Below are positions 16,743 through 24,807 of a stretch of DNA of 43,771 bases, in pieces. The DNA is from Acidobacteriota bacterium. Its GTDB lineage: Bacteria; Acidobacteriota; Vicinamibacteria; Vicinamibacterales; UBA2999. The DNA lies in NCBI GenBank assembly GCA_020851835.1, contig JADZBZ010000167.1:77128-120898 (forward strand), given 5' to 3'. The first letter of the stretch is position 1. Each line of letters starts with the position of its first letter. The position numbers and the translations under genes are program-made. Below the pieces are notes generated by a model. It was not told the origin of the DNA. It was given only the letters and a program-made list of their open reading frames with translations, and did not search any database.

Positions 16743-17573
16743 ATGCCTCCGGTCACCGGCTATGACCCGATTGGCACGGTGCAGCAAGCCATTGCGTCCC
16801 TGCTTACGACGCAGGAACCGGCGTTCCTGGGCATCGGCAACCGCATGTTCCTGGCATTCGCCGCGATCCTGCTGTCCTGGCAGGGCATCCGCATGATGCT
16901 GGCGTGGCGCGAGTCCGGCGAGCACATGTACTCGTTCGCGAAGCTCCTGTTGTTCATCTCATTCGGCTACGCGATGATTGCCTATTACGCGTCCCCGATT
17001 CCGGGCATCGGCAGCTCATTTTCGTCGCTGATCACGGACCAGTCGATGTACCTGGCTCGGCTGATTAGCGCGCAATCGATCCAGAACGCGCAGGAGAGTC
17101 TGAACAGCCTCTGGAATGCCCTCGAGCAGCCGGACGCCTGGTCAATCCTGGCGAATCTTCTCTACTGGACGCTCTTGATCGTGATCGCACTGGCTCAGTT
17201 CGCGCTCCTGTTCGTGGTGTCTTTCGCGATGATCGCGACCGCCGTCTGCGCGCTCGTTGGGCCCCTCTTCGTGCCCTTCTTCATCGTGCCGACGCTCGAA
17301 TGGCTGTTCTGGGGATGGCTGAAGTCGTTCATCCAGTATTCCTTCACGCTGGTGATCGCCAACGCCTTCATCTTCGTCTTCGAGCGGTTCCTCAGCCGCT
17401 ACCTGCAGACCCTGCCGCCCGGTCTGCGCCTCGAGGAACAGCTCTTGTACGGCGTCCACGCCGTGATGATACTGATGACATTCACCGTCGGCGTGCTGCT
17501 CGTTCCGTCCCTGACCAGTTCGATTTTCTCGGGCCGGGCGGGCGAAGCCGTTACGCCGGCGCGCCTTTGGTAG
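16743..17573 (+). CDS. T4SS polytopic membrane protein, VirB6/TrbL family
   Basis: A 276-residue inner-membrane protein with about six hydrophobic segments: MFLAFAAILLSWQGIRMML, LLLFISFGYAMIAYYA, LANLLYWTLLIVIALAQFAL, FVVSFAMIATAVCALVGPLF, YSFTLVIANAFIFVF and VHAVMILMTFTVGVLLVP. The GPLFVPFFIVPTLEWLFWGW block resembles the conserved VirB6/TrbL core, part of the DNA-conducting channel. The ATG at 16743 follows AAGGAG. It lies 23 bp after VirB5, as in Trb-like clusters. Confidence 0.85.
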   Translation: MPPVTGYDPIGTVQQAIASLLTTQEPAFLGIGNRMFLAFAAILLSWQGIRMMLAWRESGEHMYSFAKLLLFISFGYAMIAYYASPIPGIGSSFSSLITDQSMYLARLISAQSIQNAQESLNSLWNALEQPDAWSILANLLYWTLLIVIALAQFALLFVVSFAMIATAVCALVGPLFVPFFIVPTLEWLFWGWLKSFIQYSFTLVIANAFIFVFERFLSRYLQTLPPGLRLEEQLLYGVHAVMILMTFTVGVLLVPSLTSSIFSGRAGEAVTPARLW

Positions 17574-17584
17574 GAGTTCGAACC

Positions 17585-17722
17585 ATGCCGCTTCTTCGGT
17601 CAAGGACCCGTGTTCACCGCATGAGGCTTCGCTTCGGCATTGCGTTCTACGCGGTCATTGCCGTCTGGACCCTGGTGTTCGCCGGCATCGTGGCCGGGCA
17701 CTACTGGCTCGGATGGTGGTGA
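17585..17722 (+). CDS. Small single-span membrane protein in the T4SS operon
   Basis: A 45-residue protein with an Arg-rich start (PLLRSRTRVHRMRLRFG) and one hydrophobic helix (IAFYAVIAVWTLVFAGIVAGHYW). The ATG follows GGAG with good spacing and it lies tightly between VirB6 and VirB8, so it is probably expressed. There is no lipobox, so it is not a VirB7/TrbH lipoprotein. It might stabilise the inner-membrane complex; the function is unknown. Confidence 0.6.
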   Translation: MPLLRSRTRVHRMRLRFGIAFYAVIAVWTLVFAGIVAGHYWLGWW

Positions 17723-17736
17723 GGAGGGGGAGAGCG

Positions 17737-18441
17737 ATGGATGCCCACGTGCCTCCGCACGAGCCACCCTACGAGCCGGCGCCGATCGAAAACGCACGCC
17801 GGCAGTACGTCGAGCTGTTCGGGTCGGCGCTCGTGATGAACACATACCTGAAGATCGCCCTGCTGTGCGTGTCGCTGGTCGCCGTCGGCCTGCTCGTGCT
17901 GAACTTCCGGACCGTCAGCAAGTACGAGCACCTCAAGCCGCTGGTCATCCGGATTGACGACGTCGGCCGGGCGCAGGCGGTCCAGTACGACACACTGACG
18001 TACCGCCCGCAGGGTCAAGCACCCGAGCTGAAGTACTTCCTGACGCAGTTCGTTGCCATGCACTTCGCCCGCATGCGGGCGACCGTCCAGGAGCGGTACG
18101 GCGAGTCCCTGTACTTCCTGGACAGCGCCCTGGCCGACGCCACGATTGCCCAGAACCAGCGCTCGCAGCCCATTGAAGGCTTCCTGGCCGGGAATGGCGA
18201 TGAGGTCGATGTCCAGGTCAAGAACGTCACGCTGGACGAGCTCAAGGCCGCCCCGTATCGGGCGACCGTGGACTTCGAGAATGTCTATTACGCGCCGGGC
18301 GGCCGGCAGGAGAAGAAGCGCGAGACCTTCGTCGCGCAGCTGACGTTCGTCCTGCGCGACCAGATTCCCAACGCCCTGATTCCGGTGAATCCCCTCGGCC
18401 TCACCATCACGTACTTCCGTGTCGATCAGGCCTTTCAATGA
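17737..18441 (+). CDS. T4SS inner-membrane protein, VirB8/TrbF family
   Basis: A 234-residue bitopic protein. A Pro-rich cytoplasmic start (PPHEPPYEPAPIENARRQY) leads to one membrane helix (TYLKIALLCVSLVAVGLLVL, about 38-57) and a periplasmic NTF2-like domain (about 75-234) with YFLTQFVAMHFARM, VTLDELKAAPYRATVDFE and a closing strand pair PLGLTITYFRVDQAF. VirB8/TrbF nucleates assembly of the secretion complex. A strong ribosome-binding site (GAGGAGGGGGAGAG) sets the ATG at 17737. It overlaps the next gene (ATGA). Confidence 0.88.
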   Translation: MDAHVPPHEPPYEPAPIENARRQYVELFGSALVMNTYLKIALLCVSLVAVGLLVLNFRTVSKYEHLKPLVIRIDDVGRAQAVQYDTLTYRPQGQAPELKYFLTQFVAMHFARMRATVQERYGESLYFLDSALADATIAQNQRSQPIEGFLAGNGDEVDVQVKNVTLDELKAAPYRATVDFENVYYAPGGRQEKKRETFVAQLTFVLRDQIPNALIPVNPLGLTITYFRVDQAFQ

Positions 18442-18734
18442 TCGCCAACAGCGCGTTCCTCGCCGCGATGGTCCTCATGCTGGTGCTCTTCGTCGTCATG
18501 GGCCAGCTCGAGTTCCTGGCGACGTACAGGCGGCTGATCTTTGGCCAGTACCTCTGGACCATCGTCGGCGCCGTCGTCCTGGTCTACCTGAATCTCTTCG
18601 CCTGCTTCTATCTGGCCGCTCGGGCTCTCTTTCTGAAAGACACTGGCCGCAAGCTGGCCCATGTCGAGAAGCTTCTGCAGACGCAGGACACCATCGCGCG
18701 CGACCTCTCCGAGCGCATCGCCAAGGATGAATAG
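18438..18734 (+). CDS. Small two-span membrane protein of the conjugation operon, function unknown
   Basis: A 98-residue protein with two hydrophobic helices (FLAAMVLMLVLFVVMGQLEF and LWTIVGAVVLVYLNLFACFYL) and a charged C-terminal helix (RKLAHVEKLLQTQDTIARDL) that may form a coiled coil. The ATG overlaps the VirB8 stop (ATGA), so the two are translationally coupled and expression is very likely. I cannot link it to a named family. The place after VirB8 suggests an accessory part of the inner-membrane complex. Confidence 0.7.
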   Translation: MIANSAFLAAMVLMLVLFVVMGQLEFLATYRRLIFGQYLWTIVGAVVLVYLNLFACFYLAARALFLKDTGRKLAHVEKLLQTQDTIARDLSERIAKDE

Positions 18735-18736
18735 CC

Positions 18737-19624
18737 GTGTCCCGCGACGGCCGCTCCGACGCCCGCAGCGATGGCCGTGACGCTGCGCCAGACCGAACGG
18801 CCGGTCGCGCCGGTGAGCGGTCGCTTGGCGTCCGCATGGACCGCCTGTCGCTGCCGCGCGGCCAGGACCGACAGCCCGTCCGCGTGAAGGATCGCGAGTA
18901 CCGCCTCAGAGAGTCTGAGGCGCGAGCGCTCGCCACCGTCGGCACATTTCGCGTGGTTCGTGCAGACGACCTTCAGCCCGTCCGGTCGTCGCGTGACGCC
19001 TGGAGCGGCGACCTGCGGTCGCTCGCTGAGCAGGGCCTCGTGGACCTCCGCACCGTCGAAGTCAATCGCGAGCCGATTGCGGTCGTGGTGCTCACCCACG
19101 AAGGCAAGCGGGTGCTCGAAGCCCACCGGACACCGTCCGACCGACCGGCGCAGGCGTTCCACGCAGGCCTGGTCAAGCCACGGGAAATCGCGCACGACGC
19201 GCAGCTATATCGACTGTATCGGGCCGCGTCGGACGAGATCGAGGCCGACGGCGGACAGGTGACGCGGGTGGTGCTCGACTACGAACTGAAGCGCGACTAC
19301 CAGACGTTCCTCAATCGCCCAGACCGACCCGAGGGTCGCGACCATCACGAGGACGTCGAGGCCTTCGCCGACGCGGCCAAACTGCGCGTCATTGACGGCC
19401 ACCTGGAACTGCCGGACCTGCGGATCGAGTACGAGACGCCCGATGGCCGCATCGAACATCGCGACGTCGAGCTGGTGACGGAGCACTATTCCCGGAGCCA
19501 GCTCGCCGGGAAGGTTGCGGCCGGCTTCGCGCTCTACCGCGCGGCTGGTGCCGGCCGGGGCCATGGCCAGGGGACCCGGCGCGGCGGCACGCCGTTCGAT
19601 CCTCATCACCTGGAGCGCCTCTGA
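18737..19624 (+). CDS. Winged-helix protein with a C-terminal nuclease-like segment, replication-relaxation-like
   Basis: A 295-residue protein. After a disordered Arg/Asp-rich start, residues about 50-140 look like a winged helix (ESEARALATVGTFRVVRADD, LRSLAEQGLVDLRTV, VVVLTHEGKRVLEAHR). The C-terminal half has VVLDYELKRDYQ, LELPDLRIEYETPDG and HRDVELVTEHYSRSQL followed by GKVAAGFALYRA; the D-x(n)-E-x-(V/T) order recalls PD-(D/E)XK-like domains seen in replication-relaxation family proteins of integrative elements. That link is my inference. It starts with GTG two bases after the preceding stop, and its stop shares one base with the next start (TGATG). It may be a DNA-binding transfer or replication factor. 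Confidence 0.62.
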   Translation: MSRDGRSDARSDGRDAAPDRTAGRAGERSLGVRMDRLSLPRGQDRQPVRVKDREYRLRESEARALATVGTFRVVRADDLQPVRSSRDAWSGDLRSLAEQGLVDLRTVEVNREPIAVVVLTHEGKRVLEAHRTPSDRPAQAFHAGLVKPREIAHDAQLYRLYRAASDEIEADGGQVTRVVLDYELKRDYQTFLNRPDRPEGRDHHEDVEAFADAAKLRVIDGHLELPDLRIEYETPDGRIEHRDVELVTEHYSRSQLAGKVAAGFALYRAAGAGRGHGQGTRRGGTPFDPHHLERL

Positions 19625-20634
19625 TGATGACGCTCGACGACCGCGCAGGGGCGCTCGAGCCCTTCGGTTTCAGCCCTCGCCAGGCGCGGTTTCTGGCGAT
19701 GGCGGCCCTGCATAGCGGGTACTGCCTCCGGCGCCAGTACGCCGCCTACGCCGGCGTTCGCTACGGCAAGAACGTGCGCGACTTTCTGGACTCACTGGTG
19801 GATCGGCGACTCGCGGAGCGCTTCACCGTGCGCGCGGACCGAGGCCACGTGTATCACGTGTGTTCGCGGACGGTGTATCGCGCGCTCGGGCAGGAGGACA
19901 ACCGGAACCGGCGTGAGGCGAGCGCCGCGGCGATTGCCCGGAAGGTCATGCTTCTCGACTTCGTCCTGGCACACAGCGACGTGGAATGGCTCGCGACCGA
20001 GGCCGACAAGCTGGATCTCTTTGCCGACCGGTTCGACGTGCCGCGGCCCGACCTGCCTCAGCGGGCGTACGCCAGCTCACGGCCCGAAGGCGGACCGACC
20101 GTCCGCTTCTTCCCTCACAAGCTGCCCGTCGCGGTCGTCGGCGACCCCCCGATCGCGCAGTTCGTCTACTCGGCGGCCGAGCACGTCGGCGGTGGTTTTG
20201 ACGCATTCCTGCAGGACCATGCCGGTCTGTTCGGTCACCTGGCCGCGTGGACGGTCCTGGTCATCGGCCCGCCAGGCCTGCCGGCGCTCACCACGTGTGA
20301 GGCCGCGTTCGAGCGGTTTCTCGCGAAGCCCACCGTCGGCCTCGTCCTCCGATCGGATGACCTCCGGTGGTACGTCACCACGCGCAAGGCGGTCGATGCC
20401 GGCGAACTCGCCCGGCTGTCCGTCACCGACATCAACCGCTTCCGTGCGCTTCGGGAGAAGTTCCGCGGCCCCGCGTTCGACGCGGTCTACCGTGACTGGC
20501 TGCAGCGGGGTGACACGGTCCTCGCGGGTCCGGACCGCGCGTCGCACGCGCCGCGTCGCAGCGTCGGTCGTCTGGTAGTCGAGACACTGCGATTCGACTA
20601 CAGCCAATTCGGATCGCTCCCGGGGGTCGCATGA
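19624..20634 (+). CDS. Conserved-looking hypothetical protein of the conjugation cluster
   Basis: A 336-residue soluble protein. The N-terminal part (about 15-75: SPRQARFLAMAALHSGYCLRR, then YAGVRYGKNVRDFLDSLVDR) looks like a helix-turn-helix of the kind that reads DNA or pairs with relaxosome proteins. The rest has no motif I recognise; ARKVMLLDFVLAHSDVEWLA and a late RFRALREKFRGPAFDAVYRDWL are helical. Its start overlaps the preceding stop by one base, so the two are one unit. The position before the inverted-repeat gap and the coupling-protein gene suggests a role in DNA processing for transfer. Confidence 0.62.
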   Translation: MMTLDDRAGALEPFGFSPRQARFLAMAALHSGYCLRRQYAAYAGVRYGKNVRDFLDSLVDRRLAERFTVRADRGHVYHVCSRTVYRALGQEDNRNRREASAAAIARKVMLLDFVLAHSDVEWLATEADKLDLFADRFDVPRPDLPQRAYASSRPEGGPTVRFFPHKLPVAVVGDPPIAQFVYSAAEHVGGGFDAFLQDHAGLFGHLAAWTVLVIGPPGLPALTTCEAAFERFLAKPTVGLVLRSDDLRWYVTTRKAVDAGELARLSVTDINRFRALREKFRGPAFDAVYRDWLQRGDTVLAGPDRASHAPRRSVGRLVVETLRFDYSQFGSLPGVA

Positions 20635-20982
20635 GGGGCCAGCGCGTCCACGTCACGGTGGCCCCGGCGGTGGCCCTCGCGTCGGCCCCGGCGCTGGCCC
20701 TGCTTCCTGTTCCAGAGGCCGACCAGTCCAGGTCGGCCCCAGCGGCGGCGGGCGCGGCGGGGGCTGGTTCACAGGCGGCGGGCGAAGGGGGAGCGACCCC
20801 GCTCTCCGACTGGCTGTCGCGCCCGGGCTGCGCCCAGCGCGCTCGCCTTGCGGGGTCGCTCCCCCTTCGCCCGCGGGCGTCCCGGGCGCCTCACTCGAGC
20901 CGCGCACCGATCACGGTCCGCGCCTGGTCGGTGGCCACGGGCGTGCACGCAGGCGCCCATGCCGCGCCAGAGGAGGTGACCC
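20635..20982. other. Non-coding gap between transfer genes, rich in repeats
   Basis: The stretch has several direct GTGGCCC/CTGGCCC-type repeats (20660-20702) and the 25-bp inverted repeat. A plus-strand frame is open from 20631 to 20996, but its Ala/Pro-rich translation shows no domain and its end overlaps the next gene, so I read the gap as non-coding. A strong Shine-Dalgarno sequence (GGAGGTGACCC) at the right end serves the gene at 20983. It is a candidate place for an origin of transfer, by position only. Confidence 0.45.
20778..20874. repeat. Perfect 25-bp inverted repeat with a 47-nt loop
   Basis: The left arm 20778-20802 (GCGGGCGAAGG ... GACCCCGC) is the exact reverse complement of 20850-20874. 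The loop also has GC-rich inner pairing (GCGCCCGGGC ... GCCCAGCGCGC). Such a structure is unlikely by chance even at high GC. It could be a strong bidirectional terminator, a protein-binding site, or part of an origin of transfer; no run of T follows either arm. Confidence 0.75.
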
Positions 20983-21252
20983 ATGCCACTGATTAAGGCG
21001 CGAGCCAATCGCGTCCGCACGCTGCGCCACATCTGCCGCCTGCAGGAACCGAATCGCGACACGCTCGTGCTGTATGCGCGCTTCATCGGGGACACGCCGG
21101 ACTACGTCCTGAATCAACTGATCGAGACGACGATCAAGAAAGACCGTGACTTCCTCGAGTGGCAAGCCCAGCACTCGCGCGACGTCGCCGTTGGCGCGGC
21201 GCCGCGCTCGCATCACGATCTGAGGGGCGCCGCAAAAGAGGCGAAGGACTGA
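20983..21252 (+). CDS. Small conserved-looking protein upstream of the coupling protein
   Basis: An 89-residue basic protein. The core LVLYARFIGDTPDYVLNQLI and ETTIKKDRDFLEWQAQH is strongly helical and reads like a small DNA-binding or relaxosome accessory protein. GGAGGTGACCC just before the ATG is among the best ribosome-binding sites in the window. It lies 10 bp before the VirD4 start, so it is probably cotranscribed. Function is inferred only from position. Confidence 0.7.
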   Translation: MPLIKARANRVRTLRHICRLQEPNRDTLVLYARFIGDTPDYVLNQLIETTIKKDRDFLEWQAQHSRDVAVGAAPRSHHDLRGAAKEAKD

Positions 21253-21262
21253 GGCGACGACC

Positions 21263-23254
21263 GTGCGAATGCTCGTCGAACTTCGCGTGATGCTGAGCCT
21301 GGCTCTGAGCGCCATCGCTGGCGGCCTCGGGCTCCACGTTTATCCGTTCCCGAGCGACAACCCGATCCTTGGCCTGGTCCAGCTCGAGCGACCTCTCGTC
21401 TACGCCGGATTTCTCTACACGTACGCAACGCTGTGGTTCACGACGCCCTTCTTCCTGGCCAGCATCGCACTGTCGCTCGTCTACATCTTTGCCGCGCGTC
21501 GAGACGGCAATCCGACGTACCTTCCGCTCCCGTCGTATCCGGCGCTCGCCACCCGCCGTGCGCCCTTCCTGGTGCTCGGTGAGCAGCATCACCGCACCGC
21601 GCCTGGGCGTGCGAGCGGGCCCTCCTGGCTGATCATCCCGGAACGCGGTCTCTACACCGGGATGCTCATCGTAGGCGCCATTGGCTCGGGCAAGACGTCG
21701 GCGTGCATGTATCCGTACGTCGAGCAACTCCTTGCGTGCAAGGCGAGCGATCCGGTGCGCAAAGCGGCCGGCCTCGTCCTGGAAGTGAAGGGCGATTTCT
21801 GTCGGCAGGTCCGCGACATCCTGGCGCGTCACGGCCGGGCCGACGACTACGTCGAGGTCAGCCTCGACTCGCCGTACCGGTACAACCCGCTGCACAACGA
21901 GCTGGACGCGTACGCACTGGCCTACGGCATCGCCACGCTCATGACGAATCTCTTCGGTCGAGGGAAGGAGCCGTTCTGGCAGCAGGCGAGCACCAACCTC
22001 GTCAAGTTCGTGATTCTGCTGCACCAGACGCTTGATGAGTACGTGACGCTGCTCCAGGTCTACGAGCACGTCATCAACGCGGACAAGCTGAGGGCCCGCA
22101 TTGCGGACGGCGAGCGTCGCTTCAACGCGAACAACCGGCGCATCGTCGTGGACAAGCGTGAGCACCTGTTCACAGGCGCCATGAGCGGGTGGACGTGGCA
22201 CGACAGCGACGATGGGGCGACCACCTCGACGGACTGGTCGGGCGACGTCGAGGACGCCTTGCGGTCGGCGGGCATTCCGTGGCAGGTCGAACGCGTCGCG
22301 GCAACTCCGCGATGGGCCGAGCGCGAAGCACAATTCGAGGCGGTGAAACGCTGGTTCGAGGACGACTGGATGCGCATCGAGCCGAAGCTGCGCACGTCCA
22401 TCGTTGAAGGCATCAGCGTGTTCTTGTCGCTGTTCGACGACAACCCAAGAGTGAAGCACACGTTCTGCCCGCCGAAGGAGACGTACGATCCCGCCCGCAA
22501 CCCAAACGGCATCCACGGCACGCCCCTCCCGCCGCTTGCTGACCTGATCGAGCAGGGCAAGGTCGTCGCGCTCAATTTCCCGATCGCGATGAATCCCGGT
22601 CTGGCACGCGCGCTCGGCACGATGTTGAAGCAGGACTTTCAACGCGCCGTGCTCAGCCGTGTGCACCGGATGGAGGCGGACGAAGCGCGAAGTCGGCGTC
22701 CCGTGTTGTTCGTGTGCGATGAGTACCAGGCGTTCGCGACGACGGGCGAGAACGAGCCATCCGGCGACGAGAAGTTCTTCTCGCTCGCGCGCCAAGCGCG
22801 ATGCATCCCCATGGTCGCGACGCAGAGCATCAGCTCACTCCGATCAACGCTCTCGGGCGAGTCGTGGCGGACGCTCCTCCAGGGCCTGCGGACGAAGATC
22901 TTCCTGACGCTGTCCGACGACTTCAGCGCGCAGATGGCCGCGGAGCTGTGCGGCAAGGTCGAGCGCCTCAAGCCGGGCTACACGATCACCGAGGCCGGGC
23001 AGGACGCGCGCGTCAGCATGTTGACCGGGCGCCCGGCGGCACACAAGACCACCGTCAGCGCCTCGAAGACGTACAGCCTGCGATACGAGTACGTGTTCCA
23101 GCCCAAAGTCTTCGCCGAGCTGCAGAACGCCCAGGCCATCGTCCTGCCGTACGACGGCCTCAATCCGCTGCCACCGACGTACTGCTACCTCAAGCCGCAC
23201 TACCTCGATGTTCAGACCAGCTACTTCGACCACGCCGCGCGAGGGGTGCTCTGA
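21263..23254 (+). CDS. Type IV coupling protein, VirD4/TraG family
   Basis: A 663-residue ATPase that brings the relaxase-DNA complex to the secretion channel. Two N-terminal membrane helices (about 5-25 and 55-75) are followed by Walker A GAIGSGKT at about 138-145 and Walker B VLFVCDEYQAF at about 479-489. The block CIPMVATQSISSLRSTL, typical of the family, follows. Length is usual. The start is GTG 21263, with a weak GAGG upstream; an ATG two codons later is possible. It overlaps VirB11 by one base (TGATG). Its presence shows a DNA-transfer system and not a pure effector secretion system. Confidence 0.93.
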   Translation: MRMLVELRVMLSLALSAIAGGLGLHVYPFPSDNPILGLVQLERPLVYAGFLYTYATLWFTTPFFLASIALSLVYIFAARRDGNPTYLPLPSYPALATRRAPFLVLGEQHHRTAPGRASGPSWLIIPERGLYTGMLIVGAIGSGKTSACMYPYVEQLLACKASDPVRKAAGLVLEVKGDFCRQVRDILARHGRADDYVEVSLDSPYRYNPLHNELDAYALAYGIATLMTNLFGRGKEPFWQQASTNLVKFVILLHQTLDEYVTLLQVYEHVINADKLRARIADGERRFNANNRRIVVDKREHLFTGAMSGWTWHDSDDGATTSTDWSGDVEDALRSAGIPWQVERVAATPRWAEREAQFEAVKRWFEDDWMRIEPKLRTSIVEGISVFLSLFDDNPRVKHTFCPPKETYDPARNPNGIHGTPLPPLADLIEQGKVVALNFPIAMNPGLARALGTMLKQDFQRAVLSRVHRMEADEARSRRPVLFVCDEYQAFATTGENEPSGDEKFFSLARQARCIPMVATQSISSLRSTLSGESWRTLLQGLRTKIFLTLSDDFSAQMAAELCGKVERLKPGYTITEAGQDARVSMLTGRPAAHKTTVSASKTYSLRYEYVFQPKVFAELQNAQAIVLPYDGLNPLPPTYCYLKPHYLDVQTSYFDHAARGVL

Positions 23255-24219
23255 TGAGCTTCGACATCATCCTCCCGTTCCTCCGACCGATTGCGCATCT
23301 CATCGAGGACCCGGGCGTCAGCGAGATCATGGTCAACGGCTCGAGGCGCGTCTTCGTCGAGCGCGAGGGCGTCGTCCGTGAGGCGGACGACATCCGGCTC
23401 GACGAGCGCAACCTGCGCGTCGCCGTCAAGAACATCGCTCGGGCGCTGGGCGACGAGGTGTCGGAGGAGAAGCCGATCCTCGACTCGCGCCTGCCCGATG
23501 GTTCGCGCGTGGCGGCGGTTCTGCCGCCGTGCAGTCTCGGCGGGACCACGCTCACCATTCGCAAGTTCCAGACGAGGTTCTTCACAGCCGACGAACTCGT
23601 GAGGATTGGCACGATGACGCCCGAAGTGCTCGCGTCGATCCGCCAGGCGATCGAGCGGAACGAGAACATTCTGATCAGCGGCGGGACGAGCACCGGGAAG
23701 ACGACGCTTCTGAATGCACTCGCGGCGTTCCTCCCGGTGGACGACCGGGTCGTGCTCATCGAGGACACAGCGGAGCTGCAGATCGATCGCCCGAACCTGG
23801 TGCGGTTCGAGGCGCGTCGCGAGCAGGTTGGCCTGCCGGCGGTCACCATCCGCGAGCTGCTCCGCGCGACACTGCGACATCGCCCTGATCGAATCATCGT
23901 CGGCGAGGTCCGGGGCGGCGAGGCGTTTGACTTGTTGCAGGCGCTGAACACCGGCCACGCCGGGTCACTGTCCACGATCCATGCGAACTCGGCGGAGCAG
24001 GCGTTGGCGCGCCTGGCGTCGTGCGTCGTCCAGAGCGGCGTCGAGCTGCCGTATCAGGCCGTGCGGTACCAGATTGCCGACGCAATCGATCTCGTGCTGC
24101 ACCTCGTACGCCGTCCAGGGGCTCGCGTCGTCGAGTCGCTGATCAGGGTGGGTCAGTACGACCCGGAGCGCGATCGGTACGAGACGAGCGGGCTGCACGG
24201 CAGTAAGGATCGCGTGTAA
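23254..24219 (+). CDS. T4SS traffic ATPase, VirB11/TrbB family
   Basis: A 321-residue hexameric ATPase. The N-terminal domain (about 1-125) holds DPGVSEIMVNGSRRVFVEREG. The C-terminal RecA-like domain has Walker A GGTSTGKTTLLNAL at about 143-156, an Asp box (VVLIEDTAELQI), Walker B DRIIVGEVRGGEAFDLLQA and the His box GHAGSLSTIHANS. Length and motif spacing are normal for VirB11/TrbB. It is the last clear transfer gene; its stop codon lies inside the third 28-nt motif. In many Trb systems the ATPase comes first, so its place at the end after VirD4 is a notable gene order. Confidence 0.93.
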   Translation: MSFDIILPFLRPIAHLIEDPGVSEIMVNGSRRVFVEREGVVREADDIRLDERNLRVAVKNIARALGDEVSEEKPILDSRLPDGSRVAAVLPPCSLGGTTLTIRKFQTRFFTADELVRIGTMTPEVLASIRQAIERNENILISGGTSTGKTTLLNALAAFLPVDDRVVLIEDTAELQIDRPNLVRFEARREQVGLPAVTIRELLRATLRHRPDRIIVGEVRGGEAFDLLQALNTGHAGSLSTIHANSAEQALARLASCVVQSGVELPYQAVRYQIADAIDLVLHLVRRPGARVVESLIRVGQYDPERDRYETSGLHGSKDRV

Positions 24220-24230
24220 ATCGGCGTTCG
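24203..24230 (+). repeat. 28-nt motif, copy 3 (GTAAGG-N9-AAA-N2-GGCGTTCG)
   Basis: Third copy with the same spacing as 9283 and 10601. It overlaps the stop codon of the VirB11 gene and is followed by a 197-bp gap before the next start. The overlap with coding sequence reduces the chance that it is a simple duplicated spacer. Confidence 0.5.
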
Positions 24231-24426
24231 TACTGGAGGAGGTCGCTGCACCGGGCCATCGCGCTTCATTCTGCGGCCCGTCTCGGCGCCGTCAAGACGC
24301 CTCGCGCCGGTCGGCCCCGGCGTCGCCGGGCTTCGGTCTTGACAGCGCCTGCGCCGCGCTCTCGGAGGCAACTATCGACGGCCCGGCCGGAGAGTGGCCC
24401 GACTCGACGAGCAAGCTGGAGGAATC

Positions 24427-24804
24427 ATGTCCGACGATCGAAGTCACGCCAGCATCGTCGTCACCATCGGCGGACAAAGCCGCCGGTACGAAGCGTTCGT
24501 GACGTCGGCGCCGGCTCGCCTCGACGCGCCCTCGACGATGACGCTATACGTATCGACGCTGGCGGACGTGGCGATGTTCGCCGCCAGTGACGTTGCGATC
24601 GGTTCGGCGTCGGCCGCGTCCGGCGCTCGGCTCATTCTGGTGGACGTCAGCGAACTCGCCTGGCAGCGTGCCCGGTGCCGCGAGGCTTGCCATCTGCTGG
24701 TACCGGCGGATCCTTGGCTGGCAGGTCCGAACACGCTACAGCCATGGCTTTGGCGAAGGCTGCGCGGCTGCTCTGCCGGCTGCGAGATCGGAACTGGAGC
24801 GTGA
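24427..24804 (+). CDS. Hypothetical protein downstream of virB11
   Basis: A 125-residue protein. The ATG follows GGAGGAATC, a strong ribosome-binding site. The first half is beta-rich and hydrophobic (SIVVTIGGQSRRYEAFV, MTLYVSTLADVAMFAAS), the second has Trp and Cys residues (ELAWQRARCREACHLLVPA, LQPWLWRRLRGCSAGCE). No signal peptide or family is evident. It starts the group of three small genes with the AlpA and excisionase-type regulators and may belong to their operon. Confidence 0.6.
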   Translation: MSDDRSHASIVVTIGGQSRRYEAFVTSAPARLDAPSTMTLYVSTLADVAMFAASDVAIGSASAASGARLILVDVSELAWQRARCREACHLLVPADPWLAGPNTLQPWLWRRLRGCSAGCEIGTGA

Positions 24805-24807
24805 TCC

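Noticed and set aside
20631-20996. A 121-codon plus-strand frame across the inverted repeat
   Set aside because: Ala/Pro-rich translation with no domain, crossing a perfect 25-bp inverted repeat and overlapping the next gene.
21134-22795. A 553-codon minus-strand frame opposite the VirD4 gene
   Set aside because: Arg/Val/Glu-rich shadow translation without domain; the plus strand codes for VirD4.
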